A stretch of 64,000 nt of DNA from Anaerosporobacter mobilis DSM 15930. GTDB lineage: Bacteria; Bacillota; Clostridia; Lachnospirales; Lachnospiraceae. The stretch spans positions 434,001 to 498,000 of the forward strand of contig NZ_FRCP01000005.1 of NCBI RefSeq assembly GCF_900142955.1. Reading direction: 5' to 3'. The position numbers and the translations under genes are program-made. The notes under the pieces are model-generated. The model was not told where the DNA came from. It saw only the letters and a list, made by a program, of their open reading frames with translations, and ran no database searches. Positions 24,577 to 34,434 of the stretch are shown piece after piece (the stretch's first letter is position 1; every line of letters begins with the position of its first letter).

Positions 24577-26373
24577 TTACTTGCTTTCTTCAATTTTCTG
24601 TGCGAGCTCCGTTAGATACATCCATCGTTCCATCTTAACCTCTAGTTGTTTCTCCCTCTCTTCTTTTTCCTTCATTAATTCATTCAATTTCCCATAATTA
24701 GATGCATTGCTCACCATGTCCGCTTCTAGTTTTTCAATGTTAGCCTCTAACTTAGCAATATCATCATCGATTGTGTCATATTCTTTCTGCTCACTATAAG
24801 TGAACTTTAATTGACTAGATCGATCTTTTTGATAACTCTTTTTCTCTTCTTTTGGCTTCTCTGGTTTTTTCTCCTCTGGAACATCATCGCCCTTTGTTAG
24901 CATATAGTCGCTATATCCGCCCTCAAATTGTTTAACCAACCCATCCCCTTCAAAGGCAAAGATACGATTAACCATACGATCTAAGAAATAACGATCATGG
25001 GATACAGTTACTACGATCCCTGGAAATGTATCTAGATAATGCTCAAGTATAGTTAACGTTTGAATATCCAAATCATTAGTAGGCTCATCTAGAAATAAAA
25101 CATTAGGCGCACCCATTAATACATATAATAAGTAAAGACGGCGTTTCTCTCCACCTGATAACTTACCTATTAGCGAATACTGCATAGCACCTGTGAACAA
25201 GAATTTTTCTAACATCTGAGAAGCAGTGATGCTTCCTTCACTAGTAGCAATATACTCAGCAACGCTCTTAACGTAGTCAATCACCTTGATGTTTGGATCC
25301 ATCTCTTCATTCTCTTGTGAGAAATAACCGATTTTAACCGTTTCACCAATCTCTACATACCCAGAGTCTGGTTCAACAATACCATTGATTACTTTTAATA
25401 AAGTAGATTTACCGCAACCATTCTTACCAATAATACCAATTCGGTCATTCTTAAGTAATATATAAGTGAAATCGCGGAATAAAACCTTCTCCCCATAAGA
25501 TTTTGATACCTCATGTAATTCAATCGTCTTCTTACCTAATCTAGAAGCCACTGAATTCATCTCAACAGACGCTGCTTCTTTTGGCTTTTCTCTATCGCGT
25601 AATTGTTCAAAACGTTCAATATGAGCTTTTTGTTTTGTGGACCTTGCTCTAGCACCACGCATCATCCATTCAAGATCCTGTCGGTACAAACTCTTATTCT
25701 TTCGTTCAGTAGCAAGTTCCATCTCTTCTCTTTGCGCTTTTAGCTCTAGAAAACTTGAATACCCACCTGCGTAACTGTAGATGTTTCCATTGTCAATCTC
25801 TACAATGCGGTTTGTTACCTTATCTAAAAAATATCTATCGTGCGTAACCATGACAATCACACCACGGTATTGATTGAGATATTTCTCAAGCCACTCTGCC
25901 ATATCATTGTCTAAATGGTTCGTAGGTTCATCTAATACTAGAATATCTGCAGGGTTCAGAATTGCTCTTACAAGTGCAAGACGTTTTCTTTGTCCACCTG
26001 ACAATACATCAACTCTTCCGTCGTAGTCACGAATCCCCAATTTATCTAGCATTGACTTGGCATCTGCTTCTTTGTTCCAATCTTTCTCATGAGAATCCTG
26101 ATCCTGAAGCATAACATTCTCAAGAATATTCTTAGCAAAATCAAATTCCGGTTGCTGAGCTAGATATTCAACCTTAATATTTCTGCCAGTAGTAACCTCA
26201 CCTTCGTCTGCTTCTTCGATACCTGCAATGATCTTCAATAAGGTAGATTTCCCAGTACCATTGACACCAATAACACCAATCTTATCTCCTTCTTGGATTC
26301 CTAGAGAGATTTCTTTAAACAATACTTTATCTGTATACCCTTTTGTAACTTTATCTATTGTTAACAAATTCAT
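24577..26373 (-). CDS. ABC-F ATPase, Uup type
   Basis: A 598-residue soluble protein with two ABC domains and no membrane segments. NBD1: GVNGTGKSTLLK, LSGGQRKRLALVRA, ILVLDEPTNHLD. NBD2: GKNGCGKSTLLK, LSGGEKRRLYLLYV, VLFLDEPTNDLD. The arm-linker between them is basic (ARSTKQKAHIERF), and the last about 80 residues form a Uup-like coiled coil after a Lys/Glu-rich stretch. ABC-F proteins bind the ribosome E site and help translation or confer antibiotic resistance; Uup-type members are linked to ribosome rescue and DNA structures. ATG 26373 is preferred over an upstream TTG at 26406; neither has a strong ribosome-binding site. It is divergent from another ABC-F gene. Confidence 0.9.
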   Translation of the reverse strand: MNLLTIDKVTKGYTDKVLFKEISLGIQEGDKIGVIGVNGTGKSTLLKIIAGIEEADEGEVTTGRNIKVEYLAQQPEFDFAKNILENVMLQDQDSHEKDWNKEADAKSMLDKLGIRDYDGRVDVLSGGQRKRLALVRAILNPADILVLDEPTNHLDNDMAEWLEKYLNQYRGVIVMVTHDRYFLDKVTNRIVEIDNGNIYSYAGGYSSFLELKAQREEMELATERKNKSLYRQDLEWMMRGARARSTKQKAHIERFEQLRDREKPKEAASVEMNSVASRLGKKTIELHEVSKSYGEKVLFRDFTYILLKNDRIGIIGKNGCGKSTLLKVINGIVEPDSGYVEIGETVKIGYFSQENEEMDPNIKVIDYVKSVAEYIATSEGSITASQMLEKFLFTGAMQYSLIGKLSGGEKRRLYLLYVLMGAPNVLFLDEPTNDLDIQTLTILEHYLDTFPGIVVTVSHDRYFLDRMVNRIFAFEGDGLVKQFEGGYSDYMLTKGDDVPEEKKPEKPKEEKKSYQKDRSSQLKFTYSEQKEYDTIDDDIAKLEANIEKLEADMVSNASNYGKLNELMKEKEEREKQLEVKMERWMYLTELAQKIEESK

Positions 26374-26563
26374 GTAATTACTCACTTTCACTTTACTTTT
26401 TATCAACCAATTTCGCGATTTAATATGGGTTCATTTACGAGTAATCGGTCTAATTTCACTATTTTCTATTATAGCTTATGGGATAAGTTGTTACAATCCC
26501 CAAAATAGGTAGCATTCCACCTACTTTTTCCACTTTGCTTTCCCTATATTAAACAAAAAACAC

Positions 26564-26591
26564 TTGCAAAATGCCAAATTTACGGTAAAAT
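26564..26591 (+). promoter_or_regulatory. Promoter for the plus-strand ABC-F gene
   Basis: TTGCAA (26564-26569) and TAAAAT (26586-26591) with a 16-base spacer. It leaves an approximately 100-base leader before ATG 26699. The rest of the 325-base divergent intergenic region shows no other gene. Confidence 0.55.
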
Positions 26592-26698
26592 AGAGTCTGA
26601 GACTAAATATTCATTTTAATACTAGTCAACGAGTCAGTTAAAACTGATACGAGATGTATATAAAAACTAGTAAGAACACATAGAAAGGTTTTTAAATT

Positions 26699-28327
26699 AT
26701 GATACAAGCATGTAATGTTACACTAAGATTAGGTAAACGTGCTCTTTTTGAAGAGGTTAATATTAAGTTTACCGAAGGAAATTGTTATGGATTAATTGGT
26801 GCCAACGGTGCTGGTAAATCTACTTTCCTCAAAATACTTTCAGGACAAATTGAACCTACACAAGGTGATATCGTAATTACTCCAGGACAAAGATTGTCAT
26901 TCTTACAACAGGACCACTTCAAATACGATGAATTCGATGTTTTAAGTACTGTTATTATGGGTAACAAAAGATTATACGATATCATGAAAGAAAAAGATGA
27001 AATCTATGCAAAAGAAGATTTTACTGAGGAAGACGGTATCAAAGCTAGTGAATTAGAAGGTGAATTTGCTACACTTAATGGTTGGGAAGCGGAATCTGAT
27101 GCTTCTACTTTGTTAAATGGTTTAGGTATTGATAACGACTTACACTACAAATTAATGTCAGAATTAACTGGTAGTGAGAAAGTCAAAGTATTACTTGCTC
27201 AAGCATTATTTGGTAACCCAGATATTCTATTACTAGATGAGCCTACTAACCACCTTGACCTTGATGCAATTCGTTGGTTAGAAGAATTCTTAATTAACTT
27301 TGAAAACACTGTAATCGTTGTATCCCATGACCGTTACTTCTTGAACAAAGTCTGTACACATACTGCTGATATTGACTATGCTAAAATCCAATTATATGCA
27401 GGTAATTATGATTTCTGGTACGAGTCAAGCCAATTAATGGTTAAGCAGATGAAGGATGCAAACAAAAAGAAGGAAGAAAAAATCAAGGAATTACAAGAGT
27501 TCATTCAAAGATTTAGTGCGAATGCATCGAAATCCAAACAAGCAACTTCTCGTAAGAAAGCACTTGAAAAAATCGAACTTGATGATATTCGTCCATCAAG
27601 CCGTAAGTATCCTTACATCGATTTCAGACCATCTAGAGATATCGGTAATGAAGTGCTTACTGTTACAAATCTTTCCAAAACAATTGATGGTGTAAAAGTT
27701 CTTGATAATATTTCCTTTATAATAGGAAGAGACGATAAAGTAGCTTTCGTTGGACCTAATACATTAGCTACTACTACTCTATTCAAGATTCTAACTGGTG
27801 AAATGGAACCAGATGAAGGCGAATACAAATGGGGTATTACTACAAACCATTCATACTTCCCTAAAGATAATACGAAAGATTTTTCTGGCGATGAGATGAT
27901 CGTTGATTGGCTAATGCAGTTCTCACCAGAAAAGGATGTTACCTATGTTCGTGGATTCCTTGGAAGAATGTTATTTGCTGGTGAAGAAGGCGTTAAAAAA
28001 GTTAATGTGTTATCTGGTGGAGAAAAAGTGCGTTGTATGCTTTCTAAGATGATGATTCTTGGTTCTAACGTATTAGTTATGGATGAACCTACAAACCACT
28101 TAGATATGGAATCCATTACAGCATTAAACAATGGTTTAATTAAGTTCCCTGGTGTCTTATTATTCACATCACAAGATCATCAGTTTATTCAAACTATTGC
28201 AAATCGTATTATGGAGATTACTCCAACAGGCCTAATTGACAAGATTTCAACATATGACGAATATCTTGATAATGACGAATTAGCTAGAAAACGTCAAGTT
28301 ATGGATATGGCTACAGATGAAGACTAA
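26699..28327 (+). CDS. ABC-F ATPase, YkpA/YbiT type, with asymmetric ATP sites
   Basis: A 542-residue soluble twin-ABC protein of the translation-linked ABC-F class; the length and the SRKKALEKIELDDIRPSSRK linker fit the YkpA/YbiT group. NBD1 has a normal Walker A (GANGAGKSTFLK) but a signature reading LTGSEKVK. NBD2 has a normal signature (LSGGEKVRCM) but a Walker A reading GPNTLATTTLFK at about residues 351-362, without the usual lysine. Both departures fall in the same composite site (Walker A of NBD2 with signature of NBD1), while the other site is canonical. AAAGG lies about ten bases before the ATG. Whether the loss is general in this group should be checked by alignment. Confidence 0.9.
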   Translation: MIQACNVTLRLGKRALFEEVNIKFTEGNCYGLIGANGAGKSTFLKILSGQIEPTQGDIVITPGQRLSFLQQDHFKYDEFDVLSTVIMGNKRLYDIMKEKDEIYAKEDFTEEDGIKASELEGEFATLNGWEAESDASTLLNGLGIDNDLHYKLMSELTGSEKVKVLLAQALFGNPDILLLDEPTNHLDLDAIRWLEEFLINFENTVIVVSHDRYFLNKVCTHTADIDYAKIQLYAGNYDFWYESSQLMVKQMKDANKKKEEKIKELQEFIQRFSANASKSKQATSRKKALEKIELDDIRPSSRKYPYIDFRPSRDIGNEVLTVTNLSKTIDGVKVLDNISFIIGRDDKVAFVGPNTLATTTLFKILTGEMEPDEGEYKWGITTNHSYFPKDNTKDFSGDEMIVDWLMQFSPEKDVTYVRGFLGRMLFAGEEGVKKVNVLSGGEKVRCMLSKMMILGSNVLVMDEPTNHLDMESITALNNGLIKFPGVLLFTSQDHQFIQTIANRIMEITPTGLIDKISTYDEYLDNDELARKRQVMDMATDED

Positions 28328-28385
28328 ATAAAGTCACGTCTATCGCCTGTTTATGAACAATCAATGATATACCTATTACCAATAG

Positions 28386-28487
28386 ATGCAATAGGAAGTT
28401 CAGTTATGAATCCTTCCTATTGCATATGATAAGTCGAATCCAGGGGGACAAGTAGGTTCACTTATCTAACAACAGCTCAAAAGGATT
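28386..28487 (+). promoter_or_regulatory. Structured leader upstream of HD-GYP gene
   Basis: A 13-bp perfect hairpin pairs ATGCAATAGGAAG (28386-28398) with 28413-28425 without a T-run. It is followed by GATAAGT (28428-28434) pairing with ACTTATC (28460-28466). AATCC inside that loop (28437-28441) can pair with GGATT (28483-28487), a possible pseudoknot. No known riboswitch class was recognised. Confidence 0.4.
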
Positions 28488-28520
28488 TGGATGTTAATGT
28501 AGATAGGGAGGTTTTCACTA

Positions 28521-29612
28521 ATGAAGTCACGCACTATTTTTACATTCCAAGCTAAAGAAGGAATGTGTATATCAAAAGATGTATTTAATTCAACTGGACA
28601 ATTATTAGTTGCTGAGGGAACAGAGATAAATAACAAAGTAAAAGAGATGCTTAGCTTTTACTCCGTTATGAAAATTAACGTATATGATAAAGAGATTTCT
28701 ACTGAAGTTAAACCAGCTCCACCCGTCATTAATACTGACACATATTCACAACGAGTTAAAAATAGCGAAAGATTTCAAGAGTTTAAGAAATCATTTAGTG
28801 CAAATGTAAAACAGTTTCAATCCGATATCATTACTTTTGTTAACAAAACCGATGAGGTGGATTTGAAGAATTTAAAAAAAGAACCTTACTCTGTCTTAAG
28901 TAAGAGCGATACAACCATTAGCGTTTTCGATATGTTACACAATATTGAAGACTATAATGACTCCACATACTCACATTCATTGAATGTCGCTTTAATCAGT
29001 AATGTTATAGGAAACTGGATTGGCTACAATGAACAAGATCTTGAAGTACTTACCTTAGCTGGTTTACTACATGATATTGGAAAATTAATGGTACCTGAAG
29101 ATATCTTGAAAAAACCAGACAAACTAACGGACGAAGAATTCCAATTAATTAAATTACACCCAATTATGGGATATGACTTAATTAAAGATGAAAACCTCGA
29201 TCCACGTATAAAAGAGGCGATTTTAAAGCATCATGAAAAATGTGATGGATCTGGTTATCCGTCTATGTTAAAAGGTGATAATATTAATGAATTCGCCAAA
29301 ATTATTGCTATTGCAGATATCTACGATGCAATGACTTCTAAACGTTCCTACCGTGAAGCTCTTTGCCCATTCGAAGTTATTCGTCTATTCGAAGATGAAG
29401 GTTTCCAAAAATATGATGCAAAAATCCTTATTAACTTCTTAGAAAGAATTGGTCAAGCTTACATCAACAATCACGTTGAACTGAGTGATGGTAGACGAGG
29501 TGAAATTATCCTACTTAACAAAAACGCATTATCCAAACCTGTAGTTAAGATAAAAGATACCATAGTAGATTTATCTAAAACTCATAACTTAACTATAACA
29601 AAGATTCTATAA
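28521..29612 (+). CDS. HD-GYP domain phosphodiesterase
   Basis: A 363-residue protein. The HD-GYP catalytic domain occupies about residues 150-310: HSLNVALISNVIG, the metal-binding HDIGKLMVPEDILKKP, HPIMGYDLI, HHEKCDGSGYP (the GYP signature) and IADIYDAMTSKRSYREA. The N-terminal about 140 residues form a DUF3391-like segment with a short strand-rich region. HD-GYP enzymes hydrolyse cyclic-di-GMP or related dinucleotides in the cytoplasm. No receiver or membrane segment is fused. GGGAGG lies eight bases before ATG. A possibly structured leader precedes it, and it is followed by AT-rich sequence (29613-29821) with a weak hairpin near 29634-29676. Confidence 0.93.
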   Translation: MKSRTIFTFQAKEGMCISKDVFNSTGQLLVAEGTEINNKVKEMLSFYSVMKINVYDKEISTEVKPAPPVINTDTYSQRVKNSERFQEFKKSFSANVKQFQSDIITFVNKTDEVDLKNLKKEPYSVLSKSDTTISVFDMLHNIEDYNDSTYSHSLNVALISNVIGNWIGYNEQDLEVLTLAGLLHDIGKLMVPEDILKKPDKLTDEEFQLIKLHPIMGYDLIKDENLDPRIKEAILKHHEKCDGSGYPSMLKGDNINEFAKIIAIADIYDAMTSKRSYREALCPFEVIRLFEDEGFQKYDAKILINFLERIGQAYINNHVELSDGRRGEIILLNKNALSKPVVKIKDTIVDLSKTHNLTITKIL

Positions 29613-29821
29613 ATCATCAGATTTTATAAACATTAGATTTTAAAGATCTTAAATTTTATTAATCTAAGATTTTATAGCTCTTCAAATTATATAAAATTAT
29701 ATTTATAATTCTTTATTAAAAATTTTATTAACGAACATTTCAACATATGTTATACTAGAACAAATTTATTAAATCAAACTATATTAAATAAACTATACTA
29801 AAACAAAATGGAGATGATACT

Positions 29822-31084
29822 TTGGACCCGAGTGATGTCACGCAGATTATTATTTTACTAATTCTATTACTACTATCTTGCTTTTTCTCATCAGCAGAAA
29901 CTTCATTAACTACAGTAAACAAATTACGTATTAGAAGTTTAGCCGACGAGAATGTAAAAGGTGCAAAAACAGTTGTAAAACTTATTGAAAACCCTTCTAA
30001 GATGTTAAGTGCAATCTTAATTGGTAACAACGTTGTTAACCTATCCGCATCTTCAATTGCTACTTCTCTTGCAATTGATCACTTTGGAAGTGTTGGTGCT
30101 GGTATAGCAACAGGTATTGTTACTATCATGATCTTAATTTTTGGTGAAATAACTCCAAAAACATTAGCAACTATTCATGCAGAAAAACTTTCTTTAACTT
30201 ATTCAGGGATTATTTACTTCTTAACTCAACTACTAACGCCAGTTATCTATATCGTGAATCAAATTTCACTAACGATACTTCGTTTGTTGCGTGTTGATCC
30301 CAATACAAGAGTTTCTGCTATAACAGAGAACGAACTTCGTACTATAGTTGATGTAAGTCATGAAGAGGGTATAATTGAAAGTGAAGAACGTAGAATGATA
30401 ACCAATGTTGTTGATTTTGGTGATTCACTTGCCAAAGACGTAATGGTACCTCGTATCGATATGGAATTTGCAGATATCGACCTTACTTATGATGAGCTTG
30501 TTACTGCTTTCTCAATCGAAAAATTCACTAGAATGCCTGTATATCAGGAAACTAGAGATAATATCGTTGGTATTGTTAACTTAAAAGACGTCTTTTTCTA
30601 TCAAGGTAAAAAAGAAGACTTCTGTTTGAAGGATATCATGAGAGATCCTTACTTCACATATGAGTACAAGAAGACTTCTGAATTATTCGTTGAGATGAAA
30701 AGAGAATCGATTCCTATTGCTATTGTATTAGATGAATACGGTGCAACTGCTGGTCTTCTTACTTTAGAAGACTTGATTGAAGAGATTGTTGGTGATATCC
30801 GTGATGAATATGACTCTGATGAGGAAGATTCTATCCAATGCATTAATGAGAATGAATTTATAGCAGATGGTAATACCAAACTAGATGATATTAATGAAGT
30901 TATTGGACTTCATATTGAATCAAATGATTATGATTCCATCGCTGGTCATATAATTGGTTTATTAGATCATCTTCCTTCACAAGGTGAAACCGTTGAAGAA
31001 GATCATGTAATCTATACCGTTGATGCAGTTGATAAAAATCGTATCGATAAAGTACACATTGTTGTATTACCTACTACAGAATAA
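29822..31084 (+). CDS. CNNM/CorC (HlyC) family transporter-like membrane protein
   Basis: A 420-residue protein starting with TTG at 29822 (GGAG nine bases upstream). Residues about 1-190 are the DUF21/CNNM membrane domain with a LLLLSCFFSSAETSLTTVN start and FGEITPKTLA; residues about 205-330 are two CBS motifs beginning AKDVMVPRIDMEF and IPIAIVLDEYGATAGLLTLEDLIEEIVGDI; residues about 340-420 are the CorC_HlyC domain. Members export or sense magnesium or other divalent cations, or support cell-envelope traits. The gene is complete and followed by a long hairpin terminator shared with converging genes. Confidence 0.93.
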   Translation: MDPSDVTQIIILLILLLLSCFFSSAETSLTTVNKLRIRSLADENVKGAKTVVKLIENPSKMLSAILIGNNVVNLSASSIATSLAIDHFGSVGAGIATGIVTIMILIFGEITPKTLATIHAEKLSLTYSGIIYFLTQLLTPVIYIVNQISLTILRLLRVDPNTRVSAITENELRTIVDVSHEEGIIESEERRMITNVVDFGDSLAKDVMVPRIDMEFADIDLTYDELVTAFSIEKFTRMPVYQETRDNIVGIVNLKDVFFYQGKKEDFCLKDIMRDPYFTYEYKKTSELFVEMKRESIPIAIVLDEYGATAGLLTLEDLIEEIVGDIRDEYDSDEEDSIQCINENEFIADGNTKLDDINEVIGLHIESNDYDSIAGHIIGLLDHLPSQGETVEEDHVIYTVDAVDKNRIDKVHIVVLPTTE

Positions 31085-31127
31085 ATCAGTGACTGTTTTT
31101 ATATTTTAATAGCAATCACACATCAAT

Positions 31128-31214
31128 AAAAAGACAATCTTCATGTTGTGTATGTGGATTCATGGATATTATGTCCGTACTTTCACTTACGCAACATCTG
31201 AAAGATTGTCTTTT
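31128..31214. terminator. Long hairpin terminator, element type 1 (copy B)
   Basis: AAAAGACAATCTT (31129-31141) pairs with AAGATTGTCTTTT (31202-31214), with a second stem ATGTTG/CAACAT inside. It shares flank (CACAnnAATAAAAA), outer stem and a GGATnTTATnTCCGT-like loop with the hairpin at 21426-21506. It sits between converging genes and ends in T-runs on both strands. Confidence 0.8.
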
Positions 31215-31219
31215 CTCTA

Positions 31220-33073
31220 TTAAGCTATGTTATTGGGTTTACACTCTGTAAACTCGCAATTCTCTATTCTATGACCTCCCGACTTATCAATTGCACCGCC
31301 ACTATACTCCGAGATGCATCGAACAAATCTACACTCTTTAATTTCTCCTCTAGAACCATACATGATAATACCGGCACCACTTTTTTGTCTACAATTAATA
31401 AATAGGCACTTCGCGATTACTCCCGCACATGAATAAATTGCTCCATCTTGACAGTAAGTGAAAATCGTATTTGTTATCTTTGGTTCCATGGCATCATATA
31501 TGGCACGTCCATTCTTGATATTACGAAAAATTGCATGTATCACTATCATTCTACTCCCTGTAGCACGGAATCCAGCATTCGTTGCTCTCCCATCAATCTC
31601 AGAGTGGTCAATGACACAGCCCCTAGATCGGCTAATATCAAACATATCACGTTGTTTTAATCCATCTGCAAGTATTCTCGATCCCTTGATCTCTATGATA
31701 CCTCTACTTTGAACTTGTTGTCTTAAGTAAACCACAACATGATTAAAACTAAGAATTCCTAGTTCACTCACCCGAATTGGTACATCAATAATCGATGCAA
31801 TAGAAATACGGTAATCCTTATCAATTACTTTTTCATCATGCCCGTGAAGATACTGTATGATTTCTTCTCCTTGAGGATAGCATTCTATATACTGACAGTC
31901 CATAACATTTGACTTCACTTCGTTATTATAGAAGATGGCACCGCCATGTTCTAGAGCGTAGCAATGCTTAAAAGAACAGCATGTTATCATAATATCTGCT
32001 TCCGCGTAGATAGCCCCACCATCCTTAGCCTCGCACTTTTTGAAGGTAGAATGCGTTACGCTCCCATGTCCTTGTTGAATCTGTATTGCCGCTCCATTCT
32101 CAACCGTATAGCATTTGTGAAAACTACAGTTATTAATTTCTATTTGATTACCCCAGAACTTTATTGCACTATTCTTAGTTGTGTGATATATTTTAGAATC
32201 CACAATTGTAAGGTTTCCATTCTTTTGATTAATTGCACTTCCAATATATCGACAATCCATAATGGAATTTGTTATCTGCACTTCTGAGTAACTTTTTATT
32301 TCTAGTAATGCATTACCTCTATCAGATTTATTAATGATGGTTGTATCTCTTATTATCAAAGTCCCACCATCTACTATTATTGACCCATGAAGATTGATCA
32401 CTGCATGATCTAATACCAGCGTACCATCCTTAGGAACAATAAGTTTATCTTTTATTATACATGCATCAACAATTCTAGTTTCTTTACCAGGTAAGACCGA
32501 TTTATTTTCAATTTCCGTTATATACTCCATATCTGGCATATAATATTTCAACTCTGTCATAGTTAATGGTAAATCAATTTTTCTCATTGAAGAAAACAAT
32601 CGAATGCATTGTTCCATATTATTCTCATAAGCAGCTTGGACAAATTGCCAAAGTAACTGAAGTATATCCTTTGGTACCTGAAACAGAACACGGTAACGCT
32701 CTATCGATTCTATTTCTTCCTTTGAAAGTGGCTCTTTACGTAAACTTATATGAATCAAATCCATAAGGAAAAGATATTTCTTTAACGCATCATTCATATG
32801 CCACAACAAGCTATCCGTTAATCTGGAACCGTCGGTTGCTATACGAATGGTTTTGGCAATCTGCTTAGGTTCAAGTCCTAACCCCTTCAACATTAATCGT
32901 TCTAATTCATAGTTGTTAAGCGTACTGTTTGACTTATTAAGTCCAGCATGAGCGAATATTCCTGCACAATATATGGTCTTTTGATCTAGGTCTTCTATGA
33001 ATAACGGGTGCTTTGGTGATAGGAAGGACTTTTTCTTACGATTGAATTTGGTTAATAAGTCTGTCTGAATCAT
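31220..33073 (-). CDS. Right-handed beta-helix protein with helical N-terminal domain
   Basis: A 617-residue protein without a signal peptide or membrane segment, so apparently cytoplasmic. Residues about 1-195 are mainly helical. From about 215 to the end, short repeating strands with Asn/Cys/Gly turns (DGGTLIIRDTTI, ENGAAIQIQQG, KDGGAIYAEADI, EHGGAIFYNNEV, SGGAIDKSGGHRIENCEF) form a parallel beta-helix like that in pectate lyase-like proteins. No catalytic Asp or Lys set was recognised. The gene overlaps the upstream paralogue by four bases (ATGA), so they are translationally coupled. Function unknown. Confidence 0.75.
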   Translation of the reverse strand: MIQTDLLTKFNRKKKSFLSPKHPLFIEDLDQKTIYCAGIFAHAGLNKSNSTLNNYELERLMLKGLGLEPKQIAKTIRIATDGSRLTDSLLWHMNDALKKYLFLMDLIHISLRKEPLSKEEIESIERYRVLFQVPKDILQLLWQFVQAAYENNMEQCIRLFSSMRKIDLPLTMTELKYYMPDMEYITEIENKSVLPGKETRIVDACIIKDKLIVPKDGTLVLDHAVINLHGSIIVDGGTLIIRDTTIINKSDRGNALLEIKSYSEVQITNSIMDCRYIGSAINQKNGNLTIVDSKIYHTTKNSAIKFWGNQIEINNCSFHKCYTVENGAAIQIQQGHGSVTHSTFKKCEAKDGGAIYAEADIMITCCSFKHCYALEHGGAIFYNNEVKSNVMDCQYIECYPQGEEIIQYLHGHDEKVIDKDYRISIASIIDVPIRVSELGILSFNHVVVYLRQQVQSRGIIEIKGSRILADGLKQRDMFDISRSRGCVIDHSEIDGRATNAGFRATGSRMIVIHAIFRNIKNGRAIYDAMEPKITNTIFTYCQDGAIYSCAGVIAKCLFINCRQKSGAGIIMYGSRGEIKECRFVRCISEYSGGAIDKSGGHRIENCEFTECKPNNIA

Positions 33074-34317
33074 GGTCGTTCCTCCTCACATGCATTGAAT
33101 ACAATACTATCTTCTGGTAGACAATGGTCATATTCACAACGGTAGATTTTCTGTCCATATTTTTCATATTCAAAATAAATCGCACCACCAAGGTATCTAC
33201 CAACACAATTGGTAAATCTAGAATTCGTAATCCTTGAATCCGATAAGGAATCCGAATAGATTGCACCACCGTGTTCTTCCTCACAATGATAGAAATCACA
33301 GTCATCAACCACTAGCCGTCCTGTTTCTTTTACCCTAACGCCACCAGCTAAACAGTCTGCAAGCGTTGTTCCATTCATAATAAGTGAATCACCTGTAAAA
33401 CGAATCGCTGGTGCCAAATCTGTATTCAATATGGAAACATTATTAATCGTTAGGCAACCTCTCTTTTGCCAGATTCCACCGCACTTAAAATTACAATTTA
33501 ATTCTACTGTACTTATATCTACCTTAGCCGTATTAGTAATATGAATCATCGTATCACTGGTGCAATCTTCCACAGTTAATTTAACAGTATCTATTACAAT
33601 TCTTCCTCCATCTACCATTATGCTACCATTAATTCTAACTTCACAGTTTTTAATTATTAATACTGCACCATTCGTTACAGCAACCTGACCATGAATCCTA
33701 GATGGCTTATCTATTATGAAGATCTCCCCTGTATTCAATATCAGATTATCGTATATATCCTCAATAAGGATATCTTCACATATATATTTCAATAAATTAT
33801 AGCTAATAGTATAGCCGTCCTTAATAAATCGGTGATATAGACGTATTGCCTCGTTCGTATCTTTCTTACGAGCTGCTTCATTGTACTGTAAGAAAAATTC
33901 CTTTTCATCACCCGTGAATTTGAAGATAGCGAAGTAATTCTGACAAACCTTTTTCCCATAATCTTCCGACCAGAGCGAGAAATTACTAAGCTTTAATAAA
34001 TCCGCCGTGAATGTGTACTGCTTCTCTTTTGTGTCAAGCACGGCAAACACATCATTGATTTTATAGTCAAAATTATTATTCATATCTTCAACTAACTTAC
34101 CTGCATAAGAGGAGGGAAGTTTTATGTTAGTAAGAATCTTTTGATACTCCCCTAACAACTCTCTCATACTTTTAACCGTGCCATATGCCAAAACACCAAT
34201 TCCAAAACAATAACTGTACTTGAACGTATTATCTTTATATGCAAAAGGGTGAATAACTTCATCCCTATCTATTTCTCCATCTTTCTTTTTAAAATATTCA
34301 AAAATATCCATACTCAT
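33070..34317 (-). CDS. Paralogous beta-helix protein with TerB-like N-terminal domain
   Basis: A 415-residue protein related to the 617-residue protein encoded downstream: HGQVAVTNGAVLIIKNCEV then RINGSIMVDGGRIVID parallels HGSIIVDGGTLII there. Residues about 1-175 are helical and recall the TerB-type fold (ADLLKLSNFSLWSEDYGKK then YFAIFKFTGDEKEF), a weak judgement. Residues about 195-400 are the beta-helix, with GGVRVKETGRLVVDDCDF, EHGGAIYSDSL and LGGAIYFEYEK. There is no signal peptide. AAGGA precedes ATG 34317. Start-stop overlap with the next gene suggests the two products act together. Confidence 0.75.
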   Translation of the reverse strand: MSMDIFEYFKKKDGEIDRDEVIHPFAYKDNTFKYSYCFGIGVLAYGTVKSMRELLGEYQKILTNIKLPSSYAGKLVEDMNNNFDYKINDVFAVLDTKEKQYTFTADLLKLSNFSLWSEDYGKKVCQNYFAIFKFTGDEKEFFLQYNEAARKKDTNEAIRLYHRFIKDGYTISYNLLKYICEDILIEDIYDNLILNTGEIFIIDKPSRIHGQVAVTNGAVLIIKNCEVRINGSIMVDGGRIVIDTVKLTVEDCTSDTMIHITNTAKVDISTVELNCNFKCGGIWQKRGCLTINNVSILNTDLAPAIRFTGDSLIMNGTTLADCLAGGVRVKETGRLVVDDCDFYHCEEEHGGAIYSDSLSDSRITNSRFTNCVGRYLGGAIYFEYEKYGQKIYRCEYDHCLPEDSIVFNACEEERP

Positions 34318-34434
34318 CGCATCCTTGCTTTAATATTCAAGAACACCTTGGCATTCTTGGCGATGGCCTGCTATCTTCTATGCTGACCCATCTAAGATAT
34401 ACATCGGCTTAATTAACCTAATTATTTAGTAATT

